From: Thermomicrobiales bacterium
GTDB taxonomy: Bacteria; Chloroflexota; Chloroflexia; Thermomicrobiales; CADCWN01
NCBI GenBank assembly: GCA_030446685.1
Contig: JAUJMV010000001.1
Coordinates: 474,425 to 510,418 of the forward strand
Length of the DNA: 35,994 bases
Direction: 5' to 3'
The position numbers and the translations under genes are program-made. Below, in pieces: positions 6,944 through 14,961 of this stretch (its first letter is position 1; every line of letters begins with the position of its first letter). A model generated the notes under the pieces. That model saw only the letters and a program-made list of their open reading frames with translations. It had not been told where the DNA came from and did no database searches.

Positions 6944-7975
6944 GTGGACATCCTCGACTACCTGGCCGCGGCCGGGACCGCGCGCCACCAGCCCCTGCGC
7001 GGCTTCGCGCCCGACTACACCGACATCGTGGACTACATCGTCCGCTGCACGCACAAGATGTGGGAGGAGGGCGGGATCGGCCTGCTCTACGACCACTACG
7101 CCCAGAACACCGTCGTCTGGTCGGACTGGGGCGCGACGTACGGGCGCGAGCGGACGTTCGAGTACGTGATCCAGCGCCTGGCGGGCTTCCCCGACCTCCG
7201 CCTCTACGCCGACGACGTCGTCTGGGCGGGGGACGACCAGGCCGGCTTCCGCACCTGCCACCGCATCACCCAGATCGCCCACAACTACGGCTGGAGCAAG
7301 TATGGCCCGCCGACCCGCCGGCGGATCCAGTTCCGCTCGTTCGCCAACTGCATCGTGCGGGAGGGTCGGATCGTCGAGGAGTGGATGGTCCACGACGAAA
7401 TGACCGTCGTCCGCCAGCTCGGGCTGGACGTGGACGAGACCCTCCGCGCGCTGGCGGAGCAGGTCGATCGGAGCGCCGCCCACGACCTGGTCGGGGAGAT
7501 CCCGCGGGTCGAGGGCCAGGCGACGCCGGCACCCTACACCCCGCGGCGCCCCGGCGCGTTCGACGTCGAGGACTTCGTTCGGCAGGCGACGCACGAGATC
7601 TGGAACTGGCGCCTGCTCAACAAGATCCCGGTCTACTACGCCCCGACCTGCCCGCTGCACGGCCCCTCGGGGCGCGAGCTCTACGGCCACGGCGACGTGA
7701 AGGCGTTCGTGCTGCACCTCCTGGCCGCCTTCCCGGACGCCGTACTCCAGATCGACGACCTCTACTGGAACGGCAACGAGCGCGACGGCTACCGCACCGC
7801 CTCGCGCTGGACCCTGACCGGCACGCACCGCGGGCTGGGCCACTACGGGCGCCCGACCGGCAAGCAGGTCCGCCTGCTCGGCACGACCTCCCACCGGATC
7901 AAGGGGGGGCAAATTGTCGAGGAATGGACGCTGATCAACGAGTTGGCGCTGCTCTGGAAGCTGCGCTACGCGTAG
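6944..7975 (+). CDS. Double NTF2/SnoaL-like domain protein, first of a tandem pair
   Basis: About 343 aa with two NTF2-like (SnoaL/ester-cyclase type) domains, near residues 25-150 and 205-340. Both hold a 'hxIW...YY.P' first helix, a conserved 'D.G.YRT..R.t' strand, PPTRRR/RPTGKQ, and a closing G-x-IVEEW. The fold makes a cone-shaped pocket used for isomerase, dehydratase or cyclase chemistry; the substrate is unknown. The only in-frame start is GTG 6944, with a poor ribosome site. ATG 6822 has a good site (GAGGAAG) and would give an N-terminus like the neighbour's, but is in another frame. A frameshift (mutation or sequencing error) between about 6850 and 6940 is likely. Same orientation as the paralogue 49 bases downstream. 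Confidence 0.75.
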   Translation: MDILDYLAAAGTARHQPLRGFAPDYTDIVDYIVRCTHKMWEEGGIGLLYDHYAQNTVVWSDWGATYGRERTFEYVIQRLAGFPDLRLYADDVVWAGDDQAGFRTCHRITQIAHNYGWSKYGPPTRRRIQFRSFANCIVREGRIVEEWMVHDEMTVVRQLGLDVDETLRALAEQVDRSAAHDLVGEIPRVEGQATPAPYTPRRPGAFDVEDFVRQATHEIWNWRLLNKIPVYYAPTCPLHGPSGRELYGHGDVKAFVLHLLAAFPDAVLQIDDLYWNGNERDGYRTASRWTLTGTHRGLGHYGRPTGKQVRLLGTTSHRIKGGQIVEEWTLINELALLWKLRYA

Positions 7976-8024
7976 CGCGGGCCGGGGCGGCGCGCGTTCA
8001 CCAGCACGTAAGGAGGCGCGCGCG

Positions 8025-9098
8025 ATGGACGGGGGCGAGCGTGCGGTCACCGAGGCGGGGACCGGGCCGAACGGGCGCGGGAGCGCCGGCGAACCGACCC
8101 AGACGATGCGGGGCTTCGACGAGTTCAGCGACATCGTCGATTACATCAAGCAGAGCACTTACCAGATCTGGGACCGGCGCAACATCGGCCTGATCTACCG
8201 CTACTACACGCCGACGACGGTCGTGCATACCTCCGACGGCGACACCTTCGGCCGTGACCAGGTCATCGTCAACTCGCTGACCAAGATGGCCGGCTTCCCC
8301 GACATCCGCGATTTCATCGAGGACGTGATCTGGACCGGCAACGACCGGGACGGCTACCGCACCTCGATGCGCTGGACCTGGACCGCCCGCAATACCGGCT
8401 ACAGCGTCTACGGCCCGCCGACCGGGCGCCGGGTCGTCGTCCGTGGCATCGCCAACTGCGTCGTCCGGGGCGAGCAGGTCATCGAGGAGTGGGTCGTTTA
8501 CAATGAGTTGAGCCTGATCCGGCAGCTCGGCCTCGACGTCGAGGAGGTGCTGCGCCGGCAACAGGCCGGGGCGCCGCCGCCCGCGCTCGGCCCGGATGGG
8601 GTGGGGGAGGTCGAGCGGCTGGTCGGCCAGGAGCCGCCGCCGGAACTGCCGGCGCGGCCGGCGGGCGGCGGGTTCGACATCGAGGATCTGGTGCGGCGCA
8701 GCACGCACGAGATCTGGAACCGGCGCATGTTCGGCAAGGTGGAGGAGTACTACGCGCCGAACTACCTCTGCCACGGCGCGTCGGACCGCGAGCTCTACGG
8801 CATCGGCGACTTCCGGGGGGATATCCTGGCCCGCATCGCCGCCTTCCCCGACGCCGCGATGCACATCGACGATCTCTACTGGAACGACGACGGCGGCGGC
8901 CGCTACCGCACGGCGGTCCTCTGGACGATGATCGGCACGCACACCGGGCCGAGCCTCTACGGCCCGCCGACCGGCCGGCGCGTGCGGGTGATGGGCATCA
9001 CCAACCACATCGTCGAGGGGGGCAAGTTCGTGCAGGAGTGGACCGAGTGGGGCGAGTTCAACCTGCTGAAGCAGCTCTACGCCCCGCCGGCGGGGTGA
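8025..9098 (+). CDS. Double NTF2/SnoaL-like domain protein, second of a tandem pair
   Basis: 357 aa, a clear paralogue of the preceding gene: again two NTF2-like domains (about 30-160 and 215-350) joined by a Pro/Ala-rich linker. Shared signatures include 'STYQIWDRRNIGLIYRYY', 'NDRDGYRTSMRW', YGPPTGRRV and, at the ends of the domains, VIEEW and FVQEW. ATG 8025 follows AAGGAGG. Being adjacent and co-directional with the LacI regulator and the flavin oxidase, the pair probably forms part of that regulated unit. A SnoaL-type enzyme or binding role is the family expectation; nothing in the sequence fixes the ligand. Confidence 0.8.
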   Translation: MDGGERAVTEAGTGPNGRGSAGEPTQTMRGFDEFSDIVDYIKQSTYQIWDRRNIGLIYRYYTPTTVVHTSDGDTFGRDQVIVNSLTKMAGFPDIRDFIEDVIWTGNDRDGYRTSMRWTWTARNTGYSVYGPPTGRRVVVRGIANCVVRGEQVIEEWVVYNELSLIRQLGLDVEEVLRRQQAGAPPPALGPDGVGEVERLVGQEPPPELPARPAGGGFDIEDLVRRSTHEIWNRRMFGKVEEYYAPNYLCHGASDRELYGIGDFRGDILARIAAFPDAAMHIDDLYWNDDGGGRYRTAVLWTMIGTHTGPSLYGPPTGRRVRVMGITNHIVEGGKFVQEWTEWGEFNLLKQLYAPPAG

Positions 9099-9114
9099 GC
9101 GCGGGGGGCGCGGG

Positions 9115-10173
9115 ATGGGCGTGAAGGCGGCGATCGGGCCGGCGCCCGCGCGGAAGATCACGTCGGTGGACGTGGCGCGGCTGGCGGGCGTCCACCAGTC
9201 GACGGTGTCGCGCGCCTTCAGCGACGACGGCAGCGTCGCCGCGGAGACGCGCGCGCGGGTGCTGGCGGCGGCGCGGCGGCTCGGCTACACCCCCAACGCG
9301 ATCGCCCGCAGCCTGATCACCAACCAGAGCAACATCGTCGGCGTGGTCATGGCCGGCATCTCCAGCCCCTTCCAACCCTACGTGCTGGAGAAGTTCCTCC
9401 AGGCGTTGCAGGAGCGCGGGCGGCAGGCGCTCGTCTTCAGCGCGCCGCCGGGGCAGGAGATCGACGACATCCTGCCGGCGGTGCTCCAGTACCGGGTCGA
9501 CGGGCTGATCATCACCTCGGCCACCCTCTCCTCGGCGCGGCTGGAAGATTGCGCCCGCGCCGGCACGCCGGTGATCCTCTTCAACCGCAACGTGCCGGGC
9601 GGCGGCGCCAGCGCGGTCTGCTGCGACAACGTCGAGGGCGGGCGGCTGGTCGCCAACCTGCTGCTCGACGCGGGCCACCGTCGCCTCGCCTACATCGCCG
9701 GCAGCGCCAACAGCTCGACCAACCGGGACCGCGAGAAGGGTTTTACCGACCGGCTCTACGAGCGGGGGATCGTCGGCACGCTGCGGGAGCAGGGCCGCTA
9801 CAGCTACGAGTCGGGCTACGAGGCCGCGCGCCGGCTGCTGGAGCGCGACGACCCGCCGGACGCGATCTTCTGCGCCAGCGACATCATCGCGCTCGGCGCG
9901 CTCGACCTGGCGCGCGAGCGCGGTGTCCGTGTGCCGGACGACCTGTCGATCGTCGGCTTCGACGACATCCCGATGGCGCGCTGGTCGGCCTACGCGCTGA
10001 CGACCATCCGCCAGCCGGTCGACGCGATGATCGCCGCGACGCTGGCCCTGCTGCAGGAGCGGCGCGCCGCGCCGGACGCGCCGCCGGTCACGAAGCTCTT
10101 CCCCGGCGCGCTGGTCGAGCGGGGGTCGGCGCGGCGGGCGAGTGGGGAGGCGGGTGGGCCGGTGGGCGGGTAG
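9115..10173 (+). CDS. LacI family transcriptional regulator
   Basis: 352 aa. The N-terminal helix-turn-helix and hinge are canonical ([19 protein letters not shown], then [14 protein letters not shown], residues 16-65). A periplasmic-binding-protein-like sensor domain follows ([60 protein letters not shown]). Such regulators usually repress a sugar or small-molecule catabolic unit until the ligand binds. It lies 16 bases after the second NTF2 gene and upstream of the flavin oxidase, so control of this cluster is likely. Its last codons and stop lie in the left arm of a long hairpin (10148-10240), which has shaped the Gly-rich C-terminus EAGGPVGG. Confidence 0.9.
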   Translation: MGVKAAIGPAPARKITSVDVARLAGVHQSTVSRAFSDDGSVAAETRARVLAAARRLGYTPNAIARSLITNQSNIVGVVMAGISSPFQPYVLEKFLQALQERGRQALVFSAPPGQEIDDILPAVLQYRVDGLIITSATLSSARLEDCARAGTPVILFNRNVPGGGASAVCCDNVEGGRLVANLLLDAGHRRLAYIAGSANSSTNRDREKGFTDRLYERGIVGTLREQGRYSYESGYEAARRLLERDDPPDAIFCASDIIALGALDLARERGVRVPDDLSIVGFDDIPMARWSAYALTTIRQPVDAMIAATLALLQERRAAPDAPPVTKLFPGALVERGSARRASGEAGGPVGG

Positions 10174-10240
10174 TGAACGAAGGCGGCGCGAGCAGTAGGG
10201 CAGTTCGTCCTCCACTACCCGCCTACCCGCCCACCCGCCT
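10148..10240. repeat. Gene-junction hairpin built of an 8-mer (lacI / oxidase)
   Basis: Left arm 10148-10175 and right arm 10213-10240 are reverse complements at 26 of 28 positions. Each arm is about three and a half copies of AGGCGGGT or a close variant. The left arm contains the last codons and TAG stop of lacI. The right arm ends 9 bases before the GGAGGGGG ribosome site of the next gene. Loop about 37 bases. No T-run. Confidence 0.8.
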
Positions 10241-10258
10241 ACCAACTTCGGAGGGGGC

Positions 10259-11665
10259 ATGAGCGGCGGGGAGCGGCGGTTCGACACGATCGTGGTCGGG
10301 GTGGGTGGCATGGGGAGCGCCACCTGCTACGAGCTGGCCCGGCGCGGCCGGCGGGTGCTGGGGCTCGAGCGCTTCGACATCCCGCACGGCCGCGGCTCGT
10401 CCCACGGCTACACGCGGATCATCCGCCTCGCCTATTACGAGGACCCGTCCTATGTGCGGCTCCTCCAGCGCGCCTACGAACTCTGGGAGGAGCTCGAGGG
10501 GCGGGCCGGGGAGCGGCTGCTCCAGATCACCGGCTCGATCGACGCCGGGCCGGAGGGGGGCTGGGTCTTCAAGGGCGCGCTCCAGTCGGCGCTCGACCAC
10601 GACCTGCCGCACGAGGTGCTGGACGGCGCGGCCCTGGCGGGGCGCTTCCCCGGCTACCGGTTGCCAGCCGACACCCTGGCGCTCTACCAGCCGCGGGGCG
10701 GGTTCGTGCTGCCGGAGCGCGCCACCGTCGCCTTCGTCAACGGGGCGCTGGCCAGGGGGGCGGAGATCCACGGGCGCGAGCGGGTGCTGGAGTACGGCCC
10801 GACCGCGGGCGGGGGCGTCCGGGTCGTGACCGACCGCGGGGTCTACGAGGCCGCGACGCTGGTGATCGCGGCGGGCGCCTGGAGCGCGCGCCTGCTGCCC
10901 GCCCTCGACGGGCTGGCCGTCCCGGAGCGGCAGGTGCTGGCCTGGCTGCAGCCGCTGCGCCCCGAGCTCTTCATGCCCGGGCGCTTCCCGGTCTTCAACC
11001 TGCAAGTGCCGGAGGGGCGCTTCTACGGCCTGCCGATCTTCGCGGTGCCGGGCTTCAAGTTCGGCAAGTACCACCACCTCGGGGAGACCGGCGACCCGGA
11101 CTCCCTGCTGACCGAGCCGACGCGCGCGGACGAGGAACTGCTGCGCGACTTCGCGGCCCGCTACTTCCCGGACGGCACCGGGCCGACGCTGACGCTCGCC
11201 GCCTGCATGTTCACGAACACCCCGGACGGGCACTTCATCATCGACCGGCACCCGGAGTGGCCGCAGGTCTTCTTCGCGTCGCCCTGCTCCGGCCACGGCT
11301 ACAAGTTCGCCAGCGTGATCGGCGAGATCATGGCCGACCTGGCGGAGCGCGGCGAGACGCGCCACGACATCGGACTCTTCCGCCTGGCGCGGCTGCGAGC
11401 GGGTGCGGCGGAGCCGGCGGGACCTTCGTGGACGCCCAAAGGCAGGCGCGCGTTCTGTTGGGACGGACCTCCGCCACCGGCCCCTCGCGCCCCTGCGAGG
11501 CCCACAGCTTGTTCGGAAGCTTGCCATCGTCAGCGTGATCCTGGGCAGCGGGCCGCTACGATGTCGTGCCGCGCGACGGTGGCGAAGTCGCCGCGACGAG
11601 CGCGGATCCACTGGACCAGTTCGACGCGGAGTTGCCCTAGAAGCGCGCCACTTGCGCTGGAATGA
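10259..11665 (+). CDS. Monomeric sarcosine oxidase-like flavoenzyme with overrun C-terminus
   Basis: 468 aa as read. The FAD-binding GxGxxG is at residues 14-19 (VVGVGGMGSATCYELARRG) with GRGSSHGYTRIIR after it. Cys316 in ACMFTNTPDGHFIIDRHP matches the cysteine (Cys315 in Bacillus MSOX) that holds FAD covalently. The closing SGHGYKFASVIGE motif is present. These enzymes oxidise N-methyl amino acids such as sarcosine with O2, giving the amine, formaldehyde and H2O2. Family members end near residue 380-390 (HDIGLFRLARL). Here the frame runs on for about 85 unconserved, Pro/Arg-rich residues into the decayed VOC region, so the native stop seems to have been lost. ATG 10259 follows GGAGGGGG. Confidence 0.82.
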   Translation: MSGGERRFDTIVVGVGGMGSATCYELARRGRRVLGLERFDIPHGRGSSHGYTRIIRLAYYEDPSYVRLLQRAYELWEELEGRAGERLLQITGSIDAGPEGGWVFKGALQSALDHDLPHEVLDGAALAGRFPGYRLPADTLALYQPRGGFVLPERATVAFVNGALARGAEIHGRERVLEYGPTAGGGVRVVTDRGVYEAATLVIAAGAWSARLLPALDGLAVPERQVLAWLQPLRPELFMPGRFPVFNLQVPEGRFYGLPIFAVPGFKFGKYHHLGETGDPDSLLTEPTRADEELLRDFAARYFPDGTGPTLTLAACMFTNTPDGHFIIDRHPEWPQVFFASPCSGHGYKFASVIGEIMADLAERGETRHDIGLFRLARLRAGAAEPAGPSWTPKGRRAFCWDGPPPPAPRAPARPTACSEACHRQRDPGQRAATMSCRATVAKSPRRARIHWTSSTRSCPRSAPLALE

Positions 11666-12281
11666 TCAGACCGCGCTTCGGGCGGTCGCGGAAGAAGGCG
11701 TTGGCGAGGCATAGCGCACCCGCGCTGTTGCGCGCCGCTCCAGGTCGGGGAAGTCTTCCAGATGCATGGGGTCTCCTGCTCCACCGGGATCCGCCTCGCC
11801 GCCCTTCCCAGCGCGGCGCCGCGGCGCGGCGCGCAGGCGCGCGACGATCGTCGCTCGATGTTGAGGACGCCGAGACGCGCCGTCGCCGAGCGGGGTCCAC
11901 TGGACCAGTTCGACGCGGTTGCCCTCGGGGTCGCGGAAGAAGACGTTGTCGAGGTGCAGGGTCGGGGAAGTCCGACTGGGTGATCGGGCCTTCCAGCGCG
12001 GCGCCGGCGGCGCCAGGCGCGCGACGATCGGCTCTGATGTTGAGGACCGAGATCGCCAGGTGATCGAGCGTCCCCTGGCGGGGGTCGCCGGGGTCGTCCG
12101 CGGCGATCAGTTGCACCGCGTGGAGCCAGACGACGCGCGGCGCCGGGTCGTCGCCGATCTGGCGGATGAAGGGGAGGCCGACCGTGTCGCGGTAGAAGGC
12201 CAGCATAGCCGCGATGTCGCGCACGCGGATCGCGGTGTGGTGGTGGAACGGCGCGGTCGCGGCCTGGAAGGGTCCGGTCAC
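11596..12281 (-). pseudogene. VOC/glyoxalase family protein, frameshifted and partly duplicated
   Basis: From GTG 12281 (AAAGGAG seven bases upstream) a normal VOC-fold protein starts: FHHHTAIRVRDIAAMLAFYRDTVGLPFIRQ, then LDHLAISV. The frame then breaks at about 11958-11972. The expected ending (TLHLDNVFFRDPEGNRVELVQW) is found in another frame, up to about 11890. A second, more decayed copy of the same C-terminal half follows at 11596-11870, again with LNIER and VELVQW remnants. VOC proteins bind a metal through His/Glu residues and include glyoxalases, extradiol dioxygenases and resistance proteins; the original substrate is unknown. The decayed copy overlaps the 3' end of the opposing flavin oxidase frame. 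Confidence 0.75.
11608..11918. repeat. Diverged tandem duplication of the VOC 3' half
   Basis: A 22-bp identical block occurs at 11608-11629 and 11897-11918 (it begins CCACTGGACCAGTTCGACG). Further shared blocks follow in the same order after each: GGTCGCGGAAGAAG, then GGTCGGGGAAGTC, then GCGCGACGATCG with TGTTGAGGAC. Spacing is about 289 at the first block and shrinks to about 180 at the last. The copy nearer the oxidase has more indels. Confidence 0.75.
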
Positions 12282-12314
12282 CGGGCTCTCCTTTCGCTCG
12301 TCGCGGCGTCCGCC

Positions 12315-12396
12315 GCGCAGATACTGTGGGCAGATGGGCGTGTGCGCGGCTCGCGCGGGGGCGAAGACCGTCTGCCCGCCCATCCGCCTATCCGCC
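12315..12396. repeat. Gene-junction hairpin, 8-mer type (isomerase / VOC)
   Basis: On the minus strand, between the isomerase stop (12418) and the VOC start (12281). The arm at 12373-12396 (GGCGGATAGGCGGATGGGCG) is mirrored by 12315-12343 with about 20 matched positions and one short insertion. The repeat word GGCGGAT(A/G) is a relative of the one at 10148. Degraded compared with the other junctions. Confidence 0.5.
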
Positions 12397-12417
12397 TTCG
12401 TGCTGCCCGCCACTCGC

Positions 12418-13182
12418 CTAGCGCCCGCGCAGCCAGGCCAGGCTCCGCGCGATCCGGCCCTCCGGGTCGCCGCCGCCGCGGAACTCGAAGCAGTAGAGGA
12501 GCCGCTGCGGCAGGTGGTCGAGCGCGGCGAGGATGTCGCGCAGCGGCAGGACGCCCTCGCCGAGCGCGGTCGGGGGTTCGGCGGGGTCGGCGCCCTGATC
12601 TTTCAGGTGCGCGGAGACGGCCCGTCCGCCGACCGCGCGAATGGCGGCCACGATATCCTCGCCGTGCCGCGCGTAGTTGCCGGGGTCGATGTTGGTCGCC
12701 AGCGCGGGCGACTGGATGCGCGCCAGGACGCGCGCGATCTCGGCGACGCGCCCGCCGGGCGTCCCCGAATAGTTCTCCAGCGCGAGGGTGACGCCGTGCG
12801 CCGCGGCGTGGCCGACCGCCCGCTCGGCGGCGACCCAGTCGCCCGCGTCGTCGTCGGCCGGGACCGGCCCCGGGAAGACGCGCAGTTGGGACGCGCCGAG
12901 CGCGCGGGTGTCGGCGATGTCCCGGCGCAGCGCCTCCCCGCCCGCGTCGCCGAAGAGCGTCGTCGTCGTCGCGTAGGTGAGCAGCAAGCCCAGCCGCTCG
13001 GCCAGCGCCCGCGCCGCCGGCAGCTCATGGTCCTGGTCCCGCCAGGCCTCCGGGCGCAGTTCGACACCGGCCACCCCGAAGCGGCGCGCGGCCTCGATCA
13101 GGTCGAGCGCGCCGACCGTCCCCGACGCCAGTTCGTCCTGGTACTGCATGACCGAGATCAGCACCGGCCGCTCCGCGCTCAC
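12418..13182 (-). CDS. Sugar phosphate isomerase/epimerase family TIM-barrel protein
   Basis: 254 aa of the xylose-isomerase-like TIM-barrel superfamily (AP endonuclease family 2 fold). Metal-ligand positions are visible as Glu in LALENYSGTP, Asp in ATNIDPGNY, His in VSAHLKDQ and Glu in YCFEFRGGG near the end. Proteins of this type isomerise or epimerise keto-sugars or sugar acids in catabolic clusters. GTG 13182 follows GGGAGGGG. It is 42 bases downstream of rpiB on the same strand and upstream of the VOC pseudogene, so the three were probably one operon. The exact substrate is not deducible. Confidence 0.82.
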   Translation of the reverse strand: MSAERPVLISVMQYQDELASGTVGALDLIEAARRFGVAGVELRPEAWRDQDHELPAARALAERLGLLLTYATTTTLFGDAGGEALRRDIADTRALGASQLRVFPGPVPADDDAGDWVAAERAVGHAAAHGVTLALENYSGTPGGRVAEIARVLARIQSPALATNIDPGNYARHGEDIVAAIRAVGGRAVSAHLKDQGADPAEPPTALGEGVLPLRDILAALDHLPQRLLYCFEFRGGGDPEGRIARSLAWLRGR

Positions 13183-13224
13183 GGTCCCCTCCCAAACATC
13201 AGTCGCCGGCCGCGCCGGGACGGT

Positions 13225-13695
13225 CTACTCGGCCGCCCGCAACTCTCGCGCGGCGCGGCGTTCGAGGTCGGCCAGCTTCGCGACGCGCCGGTGGAACTGC
13301 TCCTCGTCGCTCATCCGGGCGGCGAGATAGGTCTTCAGGAGATCGAGCGCGAGCTGGTCCCCGACGATCTGCGCCCCGAGGCAGAGGACGTTGGCGTCGT
13401 CGTGCTCCACCGACTGGTGCGCCGAGTAGACGTCGTGGCAAAGCGCCGCGCGGATGCCGGGGATCTTGTTGGCGGCCATGCAGGCGCCGATCCCGGTGCC
13501 GCAGACCAGCACGCCGCGGTCGGCGTCCCCCGCGCGAACGGGCTCGCAGACGCGCCGGGTGATGTCGGGGAAGTCGACCGGGTCGGTGCTGTGCGTCCCG
13601 ACATCCTCGACCGTATGGCCCCACTCGCGGAGCGCCCCCACCACCCGCCCCTTGAGCGGGAACCCCGCGTGATCGGCGCCGACGATGATCCGCAT
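13225..13695 (-). CDS. rpiB: Ribose-5-phosphate isomerase B / RpiB-LacA family
   Basis: 156 aa, normal length for the family. GADHAGF at residues 6-12 binds the phosphate/ring, the catalytic cysteine is Cys65 in VCGTGIG, and His98 with Asn102 (EHDDANVLCLG) complete the site. RpiB interconverts ribose 5-phosphate and ribulose 5-phosphate. Relatives act on allose or galactose 6-phosphate, and in sugar clusters such paralogues often use other aldoses. ATG 13695 has GGGAGGGG upstream. Divergent from the HpcH aldolase gene across a 308-bp region, and first of a minus-strand unit with the TIM-barrel isomerase. Confidence 0.88.
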   Translation of the reverse strand: MRIIVGADHAGFPLKGRVVGALREWGHTVEDVGTHSTDPVDFPDITRRVCEPVRAGDADRGVLVCGTGIGACMAANKIPGIRAALCHDVYSAHQSVEHDDANVLCLGAQIVGDQLALDLLKTYLAARMSDEEQFHRRVAKLADLERRAARELRAAE

Positions 13696-14003
13696 CCGCC
13701 CCTCCCTCCCCGGCCGCTCCGCGATCCCGCCCAGGCAGTCATTGGGCCGCGGCGACCTGGAATACAAGTCGCTGTTGCCTTCGCCCCCGCCTCGGTATAC
13801 AGTAGCAACAATCCGCGTTCCTGGAAAGAGCGCCCGCCGCCGAGCGCCCGGTGGCCGGCGGGCGCGCGTCGCCGCGGGCGGTCCGCCGACCGGGGGGGCG
13901 GAGAGCAAGCGGCGGGCGACGGGCGCGAACGGGCGATAGGCCGTGCGGCGGCGCGCGACTCCGCGGCTGGCCGCCTTCGGCACGCGCGAACAAGGAGCGA
14001 GCG
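13696..14003. promoter_or_regulatory. Divergent control region rpiB / aldolase
   Basis: No gene seen in these 308 bases. TATACA (13796-13801), with a weak TTGCCT 15 bases upstream, could be a rightward promoter. TGTTGC (13773-13778) and GCAACA (13805-13810) form an inverted repeat around it, a plausible operator. The rest is GC-rich without repeats. Confidence 0.35.
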
Positions 14004-14816
14004 ATGGTGCGCAAGAACCGGCTGCGGGAACTGCTCGACGCCGGGCAGCCGAGCCTGGGGACGCGGCTGCACAGCGCCTGGCCGACGATCATCGAGCTGG
14101 TCGGCCACAGCGGGGGCTTCGACTACGTCGAGATCCTGGCCGAGTACGCGCCGTACGATCTCTTCTCGCTGGAGAACCAGGGGCGGGCGATCGACCTGTT
14201 CGACGGGTTGACCGGGATGATCAAGGTCCCGCAGGAGGCGCGGGCGCACGTCGCGGTCCGGGCGCTCAACTCCGGCATCCAGAACCTCCTCTTCGCCGAT
14301 GTCCGCACGGCCGCCGACGTCGAGGCGTGCGTCCGGGCGGTGCGCGCCGAGTCCCCGGCGACCGGTGGCCTGCGCGGGGTGGGGCAGGGGCGCGACGTCG
14401 GCGTCGTGCTGGAGGTCGGCGCGCCCGCCTTCGTCCAATCGACCGCCGACGCCGTGGTCGCCTTGATGATCGAGAAGCGGGAGGCGATCGAGGACCTGGA
14501 CGCGCTGCTGGCGGTGCCGGGCGTGGACATGGTGCAGTTCGGCCCGGCCGACTACGCCATGAGCATCGGCGTGGTCGGCGACCGCAACCACCCGGCGGTG
14601 CGCGAGGCGGAGCGGTTCATGATCGCGACGGCGCTGAAGCGGGGCGTCGCCCCGCGCGCCGAGATCCAGGACCCCGGCGGCGCAGGGCCGTATCTCGAAC
14701 TCGGCGTGCGGCACTTCTGCATGGGCACCGACGTCCGCATCCTGTTCAACTGGTACAAGGAGCAGGGCGCCCGGTTGCGGGAGGGCGTCGCCGGCCTCGC
14801 GGCGGCGCAGGCGTGA
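14004..14816 (+). CDS. HpcH/HpaI aldolase family protein
   Basis: 270 aa, the usual length of class II (metal-dependent) 2-keto-3-deoxy-sugar acid aldolases such as KDR and HpaI aldolases. The barrel strands carry LGTRLHSAWPTIIELVGHSGGFDYVEILAEY, then VQFGPADYAMSIGVVGD, the place of the usual 'GPxDLxxSLG' signature. The reaction expected is retro-aldol cleavage of a 2-keto-3-deoxy acid into pyruvate plus an aldehyde. The QNLLFADVRTAADVEACVRAVR segment is typical. ATG 14004 follows AGGAG; an upstream in-frame extension to 13851 is unconserved. It fits as the last step of a non-phosphorylative acid-sugar route with the dehydratases at 26-29 kb. Confidence 0.83.
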   Translation: MVRKNRLRELLDAGQPSLGTRLHSAWPTIIELVGHSGGFDYVEILAEYAPYDLFSLENQGRAIDLFDGLTGMIKVPQEARAHVAVRALNSGIQNLLFADVRTAADVEACVRAVRAESPATGGLRGVGQGRDVGVVLEVGAPAFVQSTADAVVALMIEKREAIEDLDALLAVPGVDMVQFGPADYAMSIGVVGDRNHPAVREAERFMIATALKRGVAPRAEIQDPGGAGPYLELGVRHFCMGTDVRILFNWYKEQGARLREGVAGLAAAQA

Positions 14817-14838
14817 CGCAGGATGAGCATGGGCCGGC

Positions 14839-14920
14839 AGGGGCGGGTTTGCAACCGGGTTGGTCGTCCGTCCCCGACGGCGGAAGTCCGGGCAACCGGG
14901 CGGGTTTCAAACCCGCCCCT
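14839..14920. repeat. Gene-junction hairpin (aldolase / SDR)
   Basis: Left arm 14839-14856 (AGGGGCGGGTTTGCAACC) and right arm 14903-14920 are complementary at 17 of 18 positions. The right side also folds on itself (GGGCGGGTTT / AAACCCGCCC, about 14898-14918). It begins 22 bases after the aldolase stop; the next ATG is at 14962. Loop about 46 bases. Unlike the others, its arms are not 7- or 8-mer tandem repeats. Confidence 0.7.
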
Positions 14921-14961
14921 ACGGAAAGCGGGTGGTCTGATCGGGCAATGGGGGACGGTGG

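Noticed and set aside
6593..9161. Long minus-strand open frames opposite the NTF2 pair
   Set aside because: The plus-strand proteins have clear domains and ribosome sites; the antisense frames are compositional shadows.
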